Below, in pieces: positions 1 through 8,683 of a DNA stretch of 64,000 bases. The position numbers and the translations under genes were made by a program. The notes beneath the pieces were generated by a model that did no database searches, was not told the origin of the DNA, and saw nothing but the letters and a program-made list of their open reading frames with translations. The stretch lies in assembly GCF_020850895.1 (NCBI RefSeq), contig NZ_JADZDS010000107.1:1-64000 (forward strand), in the 5' to 3' direction. Position 1 is the first letter of the stretch. Each line of letters begins with the position of its first letter. The DNA comes from Thermomonas sp. GTDB taxonomy: Bacteria > Pseudomonadota > Gammaproteobacteria > Xanthomonadales > Xanthomonadaceae.

Positions 1-621
1 GCCGCCCTTGTAACGCGGCGCGCCCGGCGCCAGCTCGGCCCGCGCCAACACCATCGCGGCGGCACCGGAGCCGAGGGTGAGGGTGGCCAACTCGTTGCGG
101 AAATCGGCCTCGCTGATGTCCGCGCGGATCAGGCGCTCCATGGTCTTTTCGTAGGCCAGGTTGGCGGTTTCGCCATCCACGACCAGGGCGTACTCGATCT
201 CGCCGCGCTCGATCATCCGGCTGGCGATGTCCATGCCATTGATGAAGGCGAGGCAGGCATTGGCGATGTCGAAGTTCTGGCAGGTGTCGGGCAGGCCGAG
301 GTTACCGGAAACAATCGACGCGGTGGACGGCTCCAGATAGTCGCGGCTGACCGAGGTATTGACCAGCAGGCCGACCTTGTCCGGATCGATGCCGGCATCG
401 GCCAGGGCCTTGACGCCCGCCAGGGTGGCGGCATCGGAGGCTTGCACATTGTCATCCCAGAGGCGGCGCTCGTGGATGCCGGCGATGTCGCCGAGCACGT
501 CGGTGCGGATACCAAGTCGGTCCAGGGTCGGCTTCAGCCGGGCATTGATCTCGTCCGAGGACAGGCGACGCGGGGCGTCGATATGGGCCAGGCCGGCGAT
601 GGCAACGCGTTGAAAAAGCAT
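1..621 (-). CDS. oleA: OleA-type 3-oxoacyl synthase III (olefin synthesis), C-terminus cut by window edge
   Basis: Thiolase-fold synthase of the OleA family, which joins two fatty acyl-CoAs head to head as the first step of long-chain olefin synthesis. Only the first 207 codons are present; the C-terminal half, with the rest of the catalytic residues, lies beyond the left edge. The nucleophile Cys123 sits in NACLAFINGM and Glu97 in DYLEPST. Their 26-residue spacing equals that of Cys143 and Glu117 in Xanthomonas campestris OleA, and the N-terminus (MLFQRVAIAGLAHIDAP) resembles that protein as I remember it, which also fixes the ATG. A FabH-type KAS III is the alternative and is less likely. 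Partner genes oleBCD would be expected to the left. Confidence 0.88.
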   Translation of the reverse strand, partial: MLFQRVAIAGLAHIDAPRRLSSDEINARLKPTLDRLGIRTDVLGDIAGIHERRLWDDNVQASDAATLAGVKALADAGIDPDKVGLLVNTSVSRDYLEPSTASIVSGNLGLPDTCQNFDIANACLAFINGMDIASRMIERGEIEYALVVDGETANLAYEKTMERLIRADISEADFRNELATLTLGSGAAAMVLARAELAPGAPRYKGG

Positions 622-902
622 GGTGGATTACCCGAACTGGCGCCCAACGGCCCCCTTGAACCTTTCAGGATAGCGCATTCCCACAACCATTCGCATGCGT
701 ATGGATTTCGCCCGGCGCGGATAATGACGATTGCGTGACGCCGGCCAAGGATTCCTGCCCACGAGGTCAAGGTCCGGACAACATCGTCCCGGGGCTGTCA
801 GCCCTCGACGCGTCCGGTGCAGGCGCGGACTCGACTCAGGCGAAACCATCACCTGCGGGCAGCGTGTGCTGACACACAGGGAGGGACTTGTTCAATATTG
901 CC

Positions 903-1211
903 CTAGTGCGCGCATCGCCACATCGCCCAGCGCTGTCGGCCATCCCTGGGTTCCTGCATCGGATTGACCCGGTTGGCACCCAAGCTCGTGGCTTGATTGC
1001 GGGCCAGGATCTCCAATTCGTCGCGCACCCGCAGCGCATCTCGCTGGTACGGGCCAACCCAGTCGGTCATCGTGACCACGACCTCGCCACGCGACTCGCA
1101 GCCGCTTGGGGCGCTCGCCAGCACCCGCACCTGCGCGCCTCCCGGCGTCAGGGCGACGAAGGCACAGCCAGCCAAGGCCGGCAACAGGCAGGACAGCAGC
1201 AGGATCCGCAT
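903..1211 (-). CDS. DUF4156-type lipoprotein
   Basis: Small predicted lipoprotein of 102 residues. The N-terminus MRILLLSCLLPALAGC is a lipoprotein signal peptide with lipobox LAGC, so Cys16 would be lipidated and the protein anchored in the envelope. The mature part contains SGCESRGEV and, near the C-terminus, NQATSLGANRVNP, the pattern of DUF4156 proteins; their function is unknown. The ATG at 1211 is chosen because it starts directly on the signal peptide, while upstream in-frame codons give arginine-rich sequence. It probably forms a single-gene unit behind the hairpin at 1235-1264. Confidence 0.8.
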   Translation of the reverse strand: MRILLLSCLLPALAGCAFVALTPGGAQVRVLASAPSGCESRGEVVVTMTDWVGPYQRDALRVRDELEILARNQATSLGANRVNPMQEPRDGRQRWAMWRCAH

Positions 1212-1234
1212 TGGCTTTCCTTGGCACTGACCAA

Positions 1235-1264
1235 ACGAAGCCCGCCTAGTGTGGCGGGCTTCGT
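1235..1264. terminator. Perfect 12-bp hairpin, probable bidirectional terminator or attenuator
   Basis: Arms ACGAAGCCCGCC (1235-1246) and GGCGGGCTTCGT (1253-1264) are perfectly complementary around the loop TAGTGT. There is no long T tract on either side, so termination strength is uncertain. It lies between the end of the M16 peptidase gene and the start of the DUF4156 lipoprotein gene. Confidence 0.5.
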
Positions 1265-1364
1265 CGAAACGAGGATGAATACCGACGCTCGGTGTCGACC
1301 GTGGCGAACGCCTGAACAACGCGATTCAAGCATTGTCAGCCCACGCCATCCATGGCGGGCAAAG

Positions 1365-1385
1365 GCCCCTGAATGACTCAGGGGG
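1365..1385 (-). terminator. Hairpin downstream of the M16 peptidase gene
   Basis: The arms CCCCTGA (1366-1372) and TCAGGGG (1378-1384) pair around ATGAC. On the minus strand the stem is followed by CCTTTGCC, a short T-containing tail, 20 bases after the peptidase stop codon. This position suits a Rho-independent terminator. Confidence 0.5.
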
Positions 1386-1403
1386 CGCCTTCGCTTCCAG
1401 GCA

Positions 1404-4244
1404 TCAAGGCTTCGGCGGCACCGGCTTGCCATCGGCATCGAGCACGGTCACCTGACCGATGTTCAAGGCCCGCACCGGCGCCTCGGTCTGCTTCAGGTCA
1501 CCCACGATCAGCCAGGTCAGCCCGCTCGGGCTGAACAGGTGCGCCGACGCATTGACCTGGGCCGGCGTCATCGCCTCGATCGCGGCCTTGCGCTGGAACA
1601 CGTAGTCGTCCGGGCGGTTGTACAGGACGTTGGACGCAATCGTGCCGAGCACCGCACGCGCCGTCTCGTAATCACCCGGCAGGCTCAGGGTCTCGATCTT
1701 CTCCATGCTGGCCACTTCGGCGGCGGTGGCCGGGCGGGTGCCGTTGGCGAAATCGGTGATTTCGCGGCGCATCTCCGCCACCGATTCACCGGTCTTGTCG
1801 ATCTGCACCGGTGCGCGCGCCATCCACAGGCGCGGCCCCAGCGCGCTGCCGGCGCCACTGCCGGCGCCGTAGGACCAGTGCTTGTCCTCGCGCAGGTTCA
1901 TGTTGAGGCGGGCGGTGAAGTCGCCACCCAGCACCATGTTGGCCATGTCGTACTCGATCGACTTCGGATCGCTGCTCGACGGAATCGTCGTGGACGCCAC
2001 GAGGGTGGCCTGCACGGCACCCGGCTGATCGACCAGGAGCACCCGCGGCTGCGGCTGGGCCGGCACCGCCGGGATCGCCGCCGCCGCGGCATTGCCAGCG
2101 GCCGGTTTCCAGTCACCGAAATGGCGTTCCAGCACCGGCAGGATCTCCGCCAGGGTGGTGTCACCCACCACCACCAGGGTGGCGTCCTGCGGACGCAGCA
2201 TGCTGTCGTGCCAGCCCTGCAGGTCGGCGCGGGTCAAGCCGGTGATCGAAGCCTCGGTGCCGCTGGCCGGCACCGAATACGGATGGCCGGCGCCGTAGAC
2301 CAAGCCCGGCAGCACGCGTGCCGCCAGCGAGTTCGGATTGGCCTTCTCCTGGCGAATCCCGGCGATCCACTGGCCGCGCACGCGGTCGATGTCGGCCTGA
2401 TCGAAGCGCGGATGGCGCAGCATGTCGGCATACAGGGCCACCGAAGCGTCGAGGTTCTGCTTCAGCGCCGACAGGTAGACCTCGCTGCTGTCGCGGCCCG
2501 AACTGGCGCTGAGATTGGCACCAAGGGCTTCGGCGCGGTCGGCGAAGGCCAGCGCGTCGAGGTCACCGGCACCTTCATCGAGCATGCCCATGGTGAAGTT
2601 GGCGAGGCCCGGATGGGCCACTGCGTCAGCCGCCTGGCCACCGCGGAACAGGTAGCTCATCTGCACCACCGGGATGTCGTGGCGCTCGGCCAGCACCACC
2701 TTGGTGCCATTGCTCAGGGTGGCGTGCTGCTGGGCCGGGAACACCAGGTCGGGGAAGCGGGTCGGCATCGGCGGGCCGGCCTTGCGGTCGACGCTGGACG
2801 CGGTGGTGGTGTAGCGCGGATCGGGCTGTGGAATCGTGAACGGCGTCGGCGTCACCGCCGGTTCCTCGGCCACCGGCACGCGCGGGCCCGGATTCACCAC
2901 CAAGGTGTGGCTGCCCTTGCCTGCGCCCAGCCAGGTGTTGCCGGCGGCGCGCACGGTCTCGGGCGTGGCGGCGGCAAGGTTCTTGAGGCTGTCCTGATAG
3001 CAATCGGGCTTGCCGGTGTAGACCGTGCATTCGGCCAGCACGTCGGCCTTGCCACCGAAGCCGCCGATGCGCTCGACGCCGCGTACCCAGGCCGCCTCGA
3101 CGCCGGTACGGGCGCGAGTCAGCTCGTCGGCGCTCGGGCCGTCCTTCAGCAGGCGCTGCAGCTCTTCACTGATGATCGCCTCGACCTTGGCCGGGTCGAC
3201 GCCCTTCTTGACCGTGGCGGTGATGACGAAATTGCTGCTCAGCTGCGACGGCGACACCATCGCGGCGACGTTGTCCACCAGCTTCTCGTCGTGGACGAGG
3301 CGACGTGCGAGGCGCGAGGACTTGCCACCGGCGAGCACGCGGGCGAACAGATCGAGGCGATCGAGATCGGGCTGGCCGTACTGCGCCACGTTCCAGATCC
3401 GGTAGATGCGCGACTGCGGCACCACGTCGGTCATCACCGAATGGGTGTCGGCGGTGTGCGCGGCGACGGCGACGGCCGGCTGGGCCATGGTCGGCGAGGC
3501 CGGGATGTCGCCGAAGTACTTCGTGACCTTCTCGCGCGCAGTGGCCAGGTCGATGTCACCGGCCAGCACCAGCACCGCGTTGTTGGGACCGTACCAAGTG
3601 CGGAACCAGGTCTTGACGTCCTCCAGCGAGGCGGCGTTGAGGTCGTTCATCGAGCCGATCGTGCTGTGGTGGTACGGATGGCCGGCCGGGTACATGATCC
3701 GCCCCAGCTCGTCCCAGACCTGCCCATACGGCTGGTTGTCGCCTTGGCGCTTCTCGTTCTGGACCACGCCGCGCTGTTCGTCGAGGGTCTTCTGGTCGAT
3801 CGCCCCGAGCAGGTGGCCCATGCGGTCGGATTCCATCCACAGCGCCATGTCCAGCGCGGTGGTCGGCACATTCTCGAAATAATTGGTGCGGTCGGAATTG
3901 GTGGTGCCGTTCTGGTTGGTGGTACCGACCGCCGTGAACGGGGTGAAGAATTCACCCGGCGCGTTCTCGCTGCCGTTGAACATCAGGTGCTCGAACAGGT
4001 GCGCGAAGCCGGTGCGGCCCGCGGGCTCTTCCTTGCTGCCGACGTGGTACCAGACGTTGACGGCGACGATCGGCGCCTTGCGGTCGGTATGCACGATCAC
4101 CCGCAGCCCGTTGGGAAGGGTGAAGGAGTCGTACGGAATGTTGACGGTTGGTGCGGTGGCGGCCACGGCCGCCGGGGCATAGCTGCCGACACCCAGGACG
4201 CCGACAAGGGCGAGTGCGAGGACTGCAGGACGAAGGACGGACAT
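1404..4244 (-). CDS. Secreted M16 (pitrilysin-family) zinc metallopeptidase, two M16 halves
   Basis: Predicted periplasmic zinc peptidase of 946 residues. A signal peptide (about residues 1-29, ending AAVAA) precedes an N-terminal M16 domain with the inverted zinc motif HLFEH at 82-86 and the third ligand Glu164 in NEKRQ. The second half (from about residue 500) repeats the fold but shows no HxxEH, as usual for the inactive half of two-domain M16 proteins. Substrate is unknown; the family degrades oligopeptides or processes small proteins. The ATG at 4244 is preferred over the longer reading because GGGAG lies 7 bases upstream and a signal peptide follows at once. Transcribed divergently from the neighbouring SDR gene. 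Confidence 0.9.
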   Translation of the reverse strand: MSVLRPAVLALALVGVLGVGSYAPAAVAATAPTVNIPYDSFTLPNGLRVIVHTDRKAPIVAVNVWYHVGSKEEPAGRTGFAHLFEHLMFNGSENAPGEFFTPFTAVGTTNQNGTTNSDRTNYFENVPTTALDMALWMESDRMGHLLGAIDQKTLDEQRGVVQNEKRQGDNQPYGQVWDELGRIMYPAGHPYHHSTIGSMNDLNAASLEDVKTWFRTWYGPNNAVLVLAGDIDLATAREKVTKYFGDIPASPTMAQPAVAVAAHTADTHSVMTDVVPQSRIYRIWNVAQYGQPDLDRLDLFARVLAGGKSSRLARRLVHDEKLVDNVAAMVSPSQLSSNFVITATVKKGVDPAKVEAIISEELQRLLKDGPSADELTRARTGVEAAWVRGVERIGGFGGKADVLAECTVYTGKPDCYQDSLKNLAAATPETVRAAGNTWLGAGKGSHTLVVNPGPRVPVAEEPAVTPTPFTIPQPDPRYTTTASSVDRKAGPPMPTRFPDLVFPAQQHATLSNGTKVVLAERHDIPVVQMSYLFRGGQAADAVAHPGLANFTMGMLDEGAGDLDALAFADRAEALGANLSASSGRDSSEVYLSALKQNLDASVALYADMLRHPRFDQADIDRVRGQWIAGIRQEKANPNSLAARVLPGLVYGAGHPYSVPASGTEASITGLTRADLQGWHDSMLRPQDATLVVVGDTTLAEILPVLERHFGDWKPAAGNAAAAAIPAVPAQPQPRVLLVDQPGAVQATLVASTTIPSSSDPKSIEYDMANMVLGGDFTARLNMNLREDKHWSYGAGSGAGSALGPRLWMARAPVQIDKTGESVAEMRREITDFANGTRPATAAEVASMEKIETLSLPGDYETARAVLGTIASNVLYNRPDDYVFQRKAAIEAMTPAQVNASAHLFSPSGLTWLIVGDLKQTEAPVRALNIGQVTVLDADGKPVPPKP

Positions 4245-4337
4245 GCGGGACTCCCGGATCGGCGACGGACAAGCGTTCAATGATAGCGGTCACACTCCGG
4301 CGATACACTAGGCCGAAAGCCACCCGCAGGAGGCGCC

Positions 4338-5129
4338 ATGTCCCGCAATGCCGTGGTCACCGGCGCCAATCGCGGCCTCGGGCTGGAATTCACCCGCCAA
4401 TTGCTGGCACGCGGCGACCGCGTGGTGGCGACCTGTCGCCAACCCGGCAAGGCAACCGAGCTGAACGCCTTGGTCGGCCATCACCCCGGCCGCCTGCGCG
4501 TGGTGCCGCTGGACGTGGCCGACGCCGCCAGCCGCGCCGCGCTGGTCGCCGAGCTGCCGCTTGTGCTGGAGGAAGACGATCGCATCGATTTGCTGATCAA
4601 CAACGCCGGGGTGCTGCATTCGGGCGAGCGGTTCGGCCATCTCCAGCAGGCAACCCTGGACGACAGTCTGCGCACCAATGCCATCGCGCCACTGCTGCTG
4701 GCGCAGGCGCTGGTGCCGTGGTTTGCCAACGCTGCCGAAGGGGGCGGGTTGCCGATCAACCAAGCGAGTATCGGGGAGCGACTTGATCGGCAACCCGCCC
4801 CCTTCGACACGAGCCACCACCCTGTCATCGCCAACCTCAGCTCCCAGCTCGGTTCGATCGCCGGTGTCACCCGCTTTGGCGCACCCAGCTACGCCATCAG
4901 CAAGGCCGCGCAGAACATGGCCACGGCGCAGCTCGCCAAGGCACTGCAAGCACGCGGCGTCGTGGTGCTGGCCCTGCATCCCGGCTGGGCACAGACCGCG
5001 ATGGGAGGGCCGCAGGCCACCGACGCCCCCGCCGACGTGGTGGCCGGGATGCTGGGGGTGATCGAGGCCGCCACGCTGGCGCAATCCGGCGGCTTTTTCG
5101 ACTGGCGCGGGCAGACGCTGCCGTGGTGA
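4338..5129 (+). CDS. Short-chain dehydrogenase/reductase with in-frame palindromic insertion
   Basis: NAD(P)-dependent SDR oxidoreductase, 263 residues, of the C-factor-like group; substrate unknown. It has the Rossmann motif TGANRGLG, the NNAG motif (LLINNAGVL), a catalytic Ser region (ANLSSQLGSIAG) and the YxxxK pair in SYAISKAAQ. Between LVPWFANAA and the strand VIANLSSQL it carries about 25 extra residues (from EGGGLPINQ onward) encoded by the palindrome at 4736-4806, which relatives of this type are not expected to have. The insertion keeps the frame open and precedes the catalytic Ser, so activity may survive. The gene ends 10 bases before trmL, suggesting one operon. Confidence 0.85.
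   Translation: MSRNAVVTGANRGLGLEFTRQLLARGDRVVATCRQPGKATELNALVGHHPGRLRVVPLDVADAASRAALVAELPLVLEEDDRIDLLINNAGVLHSGERFGHLQQATLDDSLRTNAIAPLLLAQALVPWFANAAEGGGLPINQASIGERLDRQPAPFDTSHHPVIANLSSQLGSIAGVTRFGAPSYAISKAAQNMATAQLAKALQARGVVVLALHPGWAQTAMGGPQATDAPADVVAGMLGVIEAATLAQSGGFFDWRGQTLPW
4736..4806. repeat. 71-bp palindromic element inside an SDR coding region
   Basis: Perfect 24-bp inverted repeat: the left arm (4736-4759) begins CGAAGGGGGCGGG and the right arm (4783-4806) ends CCCGCCCCCTTCG, with a 23-base spacer. The whole element is translated in frame by the SDR gene. Both arms and the absence of any transposase suggest a small mobile palindromic or REP-doublet-like element. I found no second copy in the window by eye. 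Confidence 0.75.
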
Positions 5130-5139
5130 GGCGTCAGTG

Positions 5140-5619
5140 ATGTTCCACGTCATCCTGCATCGTCCCGAGATCCCGCCCAACACCGGCAATGTGATCCGGC
5201 TGTGCGCCAACACCGGCGCGCAGTTGCATCTGGTGCGTCCGTTGGGATTCGACATCGACGACAGGCAACTGCGCCGCGCCGGGCTGGACTACCACGAGTA
5301 CGCGTGCATGCAGGTGCATGACGACCTCGATACCGCACTGACGGCGATGACCCTGACCAACGGTGCGCCGCCGCGGGTGTTTGCACTGTCCACGCGCGGC
5401 ACGCAGCGCTACGACGCGCCAACCTATCGCGACGGCGATGCGTTCCTGTTCGGCAGCGAGACCGCAGGATTGCCGCAAGAGGTGTTGGACGCGATTCCTG
5501 ATACGCAACGTCTGCGCCTGCCGATGCGTCCGGACAACCGCAGCCTGAACCTGTCGAACACCGTCGCGGTGATGGTGTTCGAGGCGTGGCGACAAGCGGG
5601 GTTTTCAGGCGGCGCATGA
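5140..5619 (+). CDS. trmL: tRNA (cytidine(34)-2'-O)-methyltransferase TrmL
   Basis: SPOUT-family methyltransferase that 2'-O-methylates the wobble nucleotide of tRNA-Leu isoacceptors using S-adenosylmethionine. The 159 residues match the usual length. Motif 1 is PEIPPNTGNVIRLCANTG, motif 2 FGSETAGLP and motif 3 LPMRPDNRSLNLSN, which build the SPOUT knot and bind the cofactor. The ATG at 5140 follows a GGTGAGG ribosome-binding-like stretch; a GTG one codon earlier is possible. Co-oriented with the SDR gene 10 bases upstream. In E. coli trmL lies close to gpsA and secB, and gpsA and secB are also nearby here, so the neighbourhood is partly conserved. Confidence 0.95.
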   Translation: MFHVILHRPEIPPNTGNVIRLCANTGAQLHLVRPLGFDIDDRQLRRAGLDYHEYACMQVHDDLDTALTAMTLTNGAPPRVFALSTRGTQRYDAPTYRDGDAFLFGSETAGLPQEVLDAIPDTQRLRLPMRPDNRSLNLSNTVAVMVFEAWRQAGFSGGA

Positions 5620-5764
5620 GCGCGCGCGTTTACGCCTCCGCTCCTGAATATTTACTGGACGATTCAGTTTTGTATTCAGTGTGTATTGGCATGCGCGACG
5701 CAAGAGTGCGTCCACGTTTCGCCGACGCGCGAAGCGGAAACCCATCACACGGAGGTCCTCCCCC

Positions 5765-6328
5765 ATGAAGCGTCTTTACCTTGTCCTTGCCCTGAGCGCG
5801 GCCGCCGCCGTTCCGTTCACGGCGTCTGCCGCCGATGGCATCAGCTACAACTACGTGCAAGGTGGCTACGCCGCCACCAACACCAGCGGTCCCGATGCCG
5901 ACGGTTGGAGTCTGGGTGGCTCGGTCGCAGTGCACCCGAAGGTCCACCTGTTCGCCAACTATGCCCGTCAGGACATCAAGCACACGGCCATCGACTACGA
6001 TCAGTGGCGCGTCGGCGGCGGCTACAACACCCAGGTCGGCAGCAACACCGACTTCGTCGCCAACGCCGCCTATGAGCGGGTCAATGCCGGCGGCGGTGTC
6101 AATGCCGACGGCTACAGCGTCGAAGGCGGCGTCCGCAGCGCGCTGGCCCGAAACCTCGAAGGCTATGCGATGGTCGGCTATCTCGACGGCAATCACCTCA
6201 GCGGCGAGCCCTACGGCCGCCTCGGCGCCACCGTCAAGTTCAACCCGAATTGGGGCGTGAATGCCGACGTGCGCGTCATCAAGGGCGGCACCACCGAATG
6301 GTTCGTGGGCCCGCGCTTCAGCTGGTAA
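5765..6328 (+). CDS. Ax21-family outer-membrane beta-barrel protein
   Basis: Predicted outer-membrane or secreted beta-barrel protein of 187 residues. A signal peptide (MKRLYLVLALSAAAAVPFTASA) is followed by alternating amphipathic strands and a C-terminus ending in aromatic residues (WFVGPRFSW), the beta-barrel signature. Phrases such as DGISYNYVQGGY, DGWSLGGSVA and DQWRVGGGYN fit the Ax21 family of Xanthomonads. An earlier quorum-signal role claimed for Ax21 was withdrawn, so only an envelope role is inferred. GGAGG lies 9 bases before the ATG, a strong ribosome-binding site. The AT-richer upstream stretch (about 5640-5700) may hold the promoter. Ends at a clear terminator. Confidence 0.85.
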   Translation: MKRLYLVLALSAAAAVPFTASAADGISYNYVQGGYAATNTSGPDADGWSLGGSVAVHPKVHLFANYARQDIKHTAIDYDQWRVGGGYNTQVGSNTDFVANAAYERVNAGGGVNADGYSVEGGVRSALARNLEGYAMVGYLDGNHLSGEPYGRLGATVKFNPNWGVNADVRVIKGGTTEWFVGPRFSW

Positions 6329-6348
6329 CAGCTGTCTCGGCTCCTCCG

Positions 6349-6376
6349 AAAACGCCCGGCTTCGCCGGGCGTTTTT
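6349..6376. terminator. Rho-independent terminator between the Ax21-like gene and gpsA
   Basis: ACGCCCGGC (6352-6360), loop TTC, GCCGGGCGT (6364-6372), then TTTTC. On the other strand the same stem is followed by TTTTCGG. It can therefore serve both convergent genes, and it is the clearest intrinsic terminator in the window. Confidence 0.9.
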
Positions 6377-6405
6377 CTTGCGCGTATCCCAGTCTGTCGG
6401 AACGC

Positions 6406-7437
6406 TCAGGCGTCGAACAGCAGCTGCGGATACTCGGCCTTGCGTTCACGCGCCATCAGCCGGCCCAGCCCTTCGGCGGGCGTGATCTCGCCATGCAGCA
6501 CGTCGCAGACGTTTTCGGAAATCGGCAGTTCGATGCCGTGGACCGTGGCCAAACGCATCACCTCGTCAGCAGTCTGCAGCGACTCGACGACCTGACCGAT
6601 CTCGCGCACAGCAGCCTCGATCGACTGGCCGCGCCCGAGTGCCAGCCCAAGCCGGCGGTTGCGGGACAGATCACCCGTGCAGGTCAGCACCAGATCGCCC
6701 AGCCCGGCCAGTCCCATCAAGGTTTCGGGCCGACCGCCGAGGGCCATGTTCAGCCGCAGCATTTCATTCAGGCCGCGGGTGATCAGGCCAGCGCGGGCAT
6801 TGAGGCCCAGCCCCATGCCGTCGGCCACGCCGGTCGCCACCGCCAGCACGTTCTTCATCGCGCCGCCCAATTCGGCGCCGCGCATGTCATTTCCTGTGTA
6901 GGCGCGGAAGGCTGGGCCGTGCAGGGCATCGGCCACCTGCCGGCAAAAGGCGTCGTCGTCCGAATGCACGGTCAGCGCGGTTGGCAGGCCTTGCGCGACC
7001 TCCTTCGCAAACGATGGACCGGTGACCACGGCCAGCGGCACCTCTGGCCCCAGCACCTCGGCCGCGACTTCATGCAGGAAGCGCCCACTGCCCGGCTCGA
7101 AACCCTTGGTCGCCCACGCCACGCCAGCGCGGGCCGGACGCAGCGGCGCCAGCGCGCGCAGGGTCTGTACGAACGCATGCGAGGGCACCACCACCAACAC
7201 CCAGTCCACGTCGGCAAGCGCAGTGGCCAGGTCCGTGGTTGCGCGCAGCTCCGACGGCAGCGCGATCCCCGGCAGGTAGCGCGAATTGCCGGCGCCGGCA
7301 TCGATGGCGGCGATGACGTCGGGATCACGCCCCCACAGCCGGCTCGGGTGGCCATGACGCGCCGTCAGTGCGGCCAGCGCGGTTCCCCATGAGCCTGCGC
7401 CCAAGACCGCAAGCGTTGGTCTGCCGATGCTCCCCAT
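6406..7437 (-). CDS. gpsA: NAD(P)H-dependent glycerol-3-phosphate dehydrogenase
   Basis: Cytosolic enzyme reducing dihydroxyacetone phosphate to sn-glycerol 3-phosphate, the backbone precursor of phospholipids. The N-terminal dinucleotide-binding motif is [12 protein letters not shown] (residues 11-22). The catalytic Lys195 lies in [13 protein letters not shown], preceded by the conserved [12 protein letters not shown]; 343 residues is the normal length. It follows secB by 108 bases on the same strand, the arrangement known from enterobacteria. Its product feeds PlsY, encoded at 19574-20206. Confidence 0.96.
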   Translation of the reverse strand: MGSIGRPTLAVLGAGSWGTALAALTARHGHPSRLWGRDPDVIAAIDAGAGNSRYLPGIALPSELRATTDLATALADVDWVLVVVPSHAFVQTLRALAPLRPARAGVAWATKGFEPGSGRFLHEVAAEVLGPEVPLAVVTGPSFAKEVAQGLPTALTVHSDDDAFCRQVADALHGPAFRAYTGNDMRGAELGGAMKNVLAVATGVADGMGLGLNARAGLITRGLNEMLRLNMALGGRPETLMGLAGLGDLVLTCTGDLSRNRRLGLALGRGQSIEAAVREIGQVVESLQTADEVMRLATVHGIELPISENVCDVLHGEITPAEGLGRLMARERKAEYPQLLFDA

Positions 7438-7545
7438 GCCGCAAGCCTAGCCTGATTGTGCGCGGAAAACCGCTCCGCGCGGACGCGAAGCGGATCCTGT
7501 CCGGACCGGGACGAAACCTGCGCGCACGATCGCGGCGCGGTGCGC

Positions 7546-8064
7546 TCAGGCGTTGCCGGCGGCTTCGGTATTGGCCAGCAAGCTGCTCTGCTGGCCTTGG
7601 GCGGCGCGCTGGCGCATCGATTCCGTGTACAGCGCCTCGAAGTTGAGCGGCTGCATCGGGAACGGCGGGAAGCCACCGGTGGTCACCAGGTTTCCGATCA
7701 CGGCTGCAGCATACGGATACAGCAGGCTCGGGCACTGGATCCCGAGCATCCCGTCCAGGGTCTGGTCATCGAAGCCGCTCAGCCCGAATACCCCAGCCTG
7801 CACCACTTCCGCGAGGTAGGCATTGTGGTTGTTGATGTTGCAGGTCAGGGTGATGCCGAGGCTGACCTCGAAGGCATTCTCGGCCAGCCGCTGCACCTTC
7901 TGGTTCAACTTCATCTGCAGGTCGGGCTGGCCCTGTTCGTTGAACACCTGCGGGGTATTGGGGGCCTCGAAGGAGGCATCCTTCAGGTACAGCTTCTCGA
8001 CCGTGAAGGTCGCCTGGGGCTGGTCGTCGGCCGGGGCAGCGCCGTTCAGGGTTTCATCGGACAT
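7546..8064 (-). CDS. secB: Protein-export chaperone SecB
   Basis: Tetrameric cytosolic chaperone that keeps envelope precursors unfolded and delivers them to SecA. The 172 residues cover the whole family: [17 protein letters not shown] near the start, the helix [15 protein letters not shown], the SecA-contact strand region, and the peptide-binding groove part [24 protein letters not shown] (listed here only as CPSLLYPYA and [15 protein letters not shown]). The ATG at 8064 has GGAG 6 bases upstream; a TTG two codons earlier is not needed. Located between gpsA and the rhodanese gene. Confidence 0.95.
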   Translation of the reverse strand: MSDETLNGAAPADDQPQATFTVEKLYLKDASFEAPNTPQVFNEQGQPDLQMKLNQKVQRLAENAFEVSLGITLTCNINNHNAYLAEVVQAGVFGLSGFDDQTLDGMLGIQCPSLLYPYAAAVIGNLVTTGGFPPFPMQPLNFEALYTESMRQRAAQGQQSSLLANTEAAGNA

Positions 8065-8196
8065 GGACAACTCCAGAAATTGGGCGGCAACCGCCGCGCA
8101 GACAAGAGGGGGATTATCGCACCGCGCGCGGTGCTTTGCCTGACTTGGGGATATCGTGCCGAATCACAAGCTCCAGCCCGAGCACACGCGGACGAA

Positions 8197-8631
8197 TCAG
8201 CGTCCCTTGACCAGGGGCAAGTCGGAGCCGCGCCAGGACTGGATCCCGCCTTCGAGGATGCCGACGTGGGTGAATCCGGCCTTGCGCAGGCGGCCAGCGG
8301 CACCTTGGGCGAGTTGACCGGACTGGCAGACCAACACCACCGGAAGCGCCTTGGCCGGAGCCAACTGCTTGTTTTCCGGATCGAACTGGCTGAGTTGGAC
8401 GTTTTTCGAACCGGCGATATGGCCCTTCTCGAATTCCACGGGAGAACGCAGGTCCACCACCAGCGCGTTGTCGCGATTCATCATGCCGACAAGAAGGGAA
8501 GGGCCGATGCGCCGCACTCCGCTCAGGCGCGACAGGATCTCCACGACGATCAGGGCCACGGTGATGGCCAACAGTGCAAACGACAGCAACTGGTGGCGAT
8601 CGGCAAACGCGAGGATTTCGGCAAAGCTCAC
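8197..8631 (-). CDS. Membrane-anchored rhodanese-like protein (YibN type)
   Basis: Rhodanese-domain protein of 144 residues with one N-terminal membrane segment (about 16-32, LLSFALLAITVALIVVE). The rhodanese fold follows, with active-site Cys102 in VLVCQSGQLA and the conserved DLRSPVEFEKGHIAGSKN. The Cys-bearing loop suggests sulfur transfer or thiol chemistry at the cytosolic membrane face, but the acceptor is unknown. It lies directly upstream of secB, as yibN does in E. coli; the grxC gene that usually sits between them is missing here. Confidence 0.88.
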   Translation of the reverse strand: MSFAEILAFADRHQLLSFALLAITVALIVVEILSRLSGVRRIGPSLLVGMMNRDNALVVDLRSPVEFEKGHIAGSKNVQLSQFDPENKQLAPAKALPVVLVCQSGQLAQGAAGRLRKAGFTHVGILEGGIQSWRGSDLPLVKGR

Positions 8632-8683
8632 AGGGTTCAGCCCGAGAACGGCAAGGGCGGCAATTGTAGCGGGTGTCCGCGGC

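Noticed and set aside
1539-4283. A 914-residue open frame on the plus strand opposite the M16 peptidase
   Set aside because: It is the GC-driven shadow of the peptidase: rich in His/Arg/Gly with no domain, whereas the minus-strand reading has a signal peptide and zinc motif.
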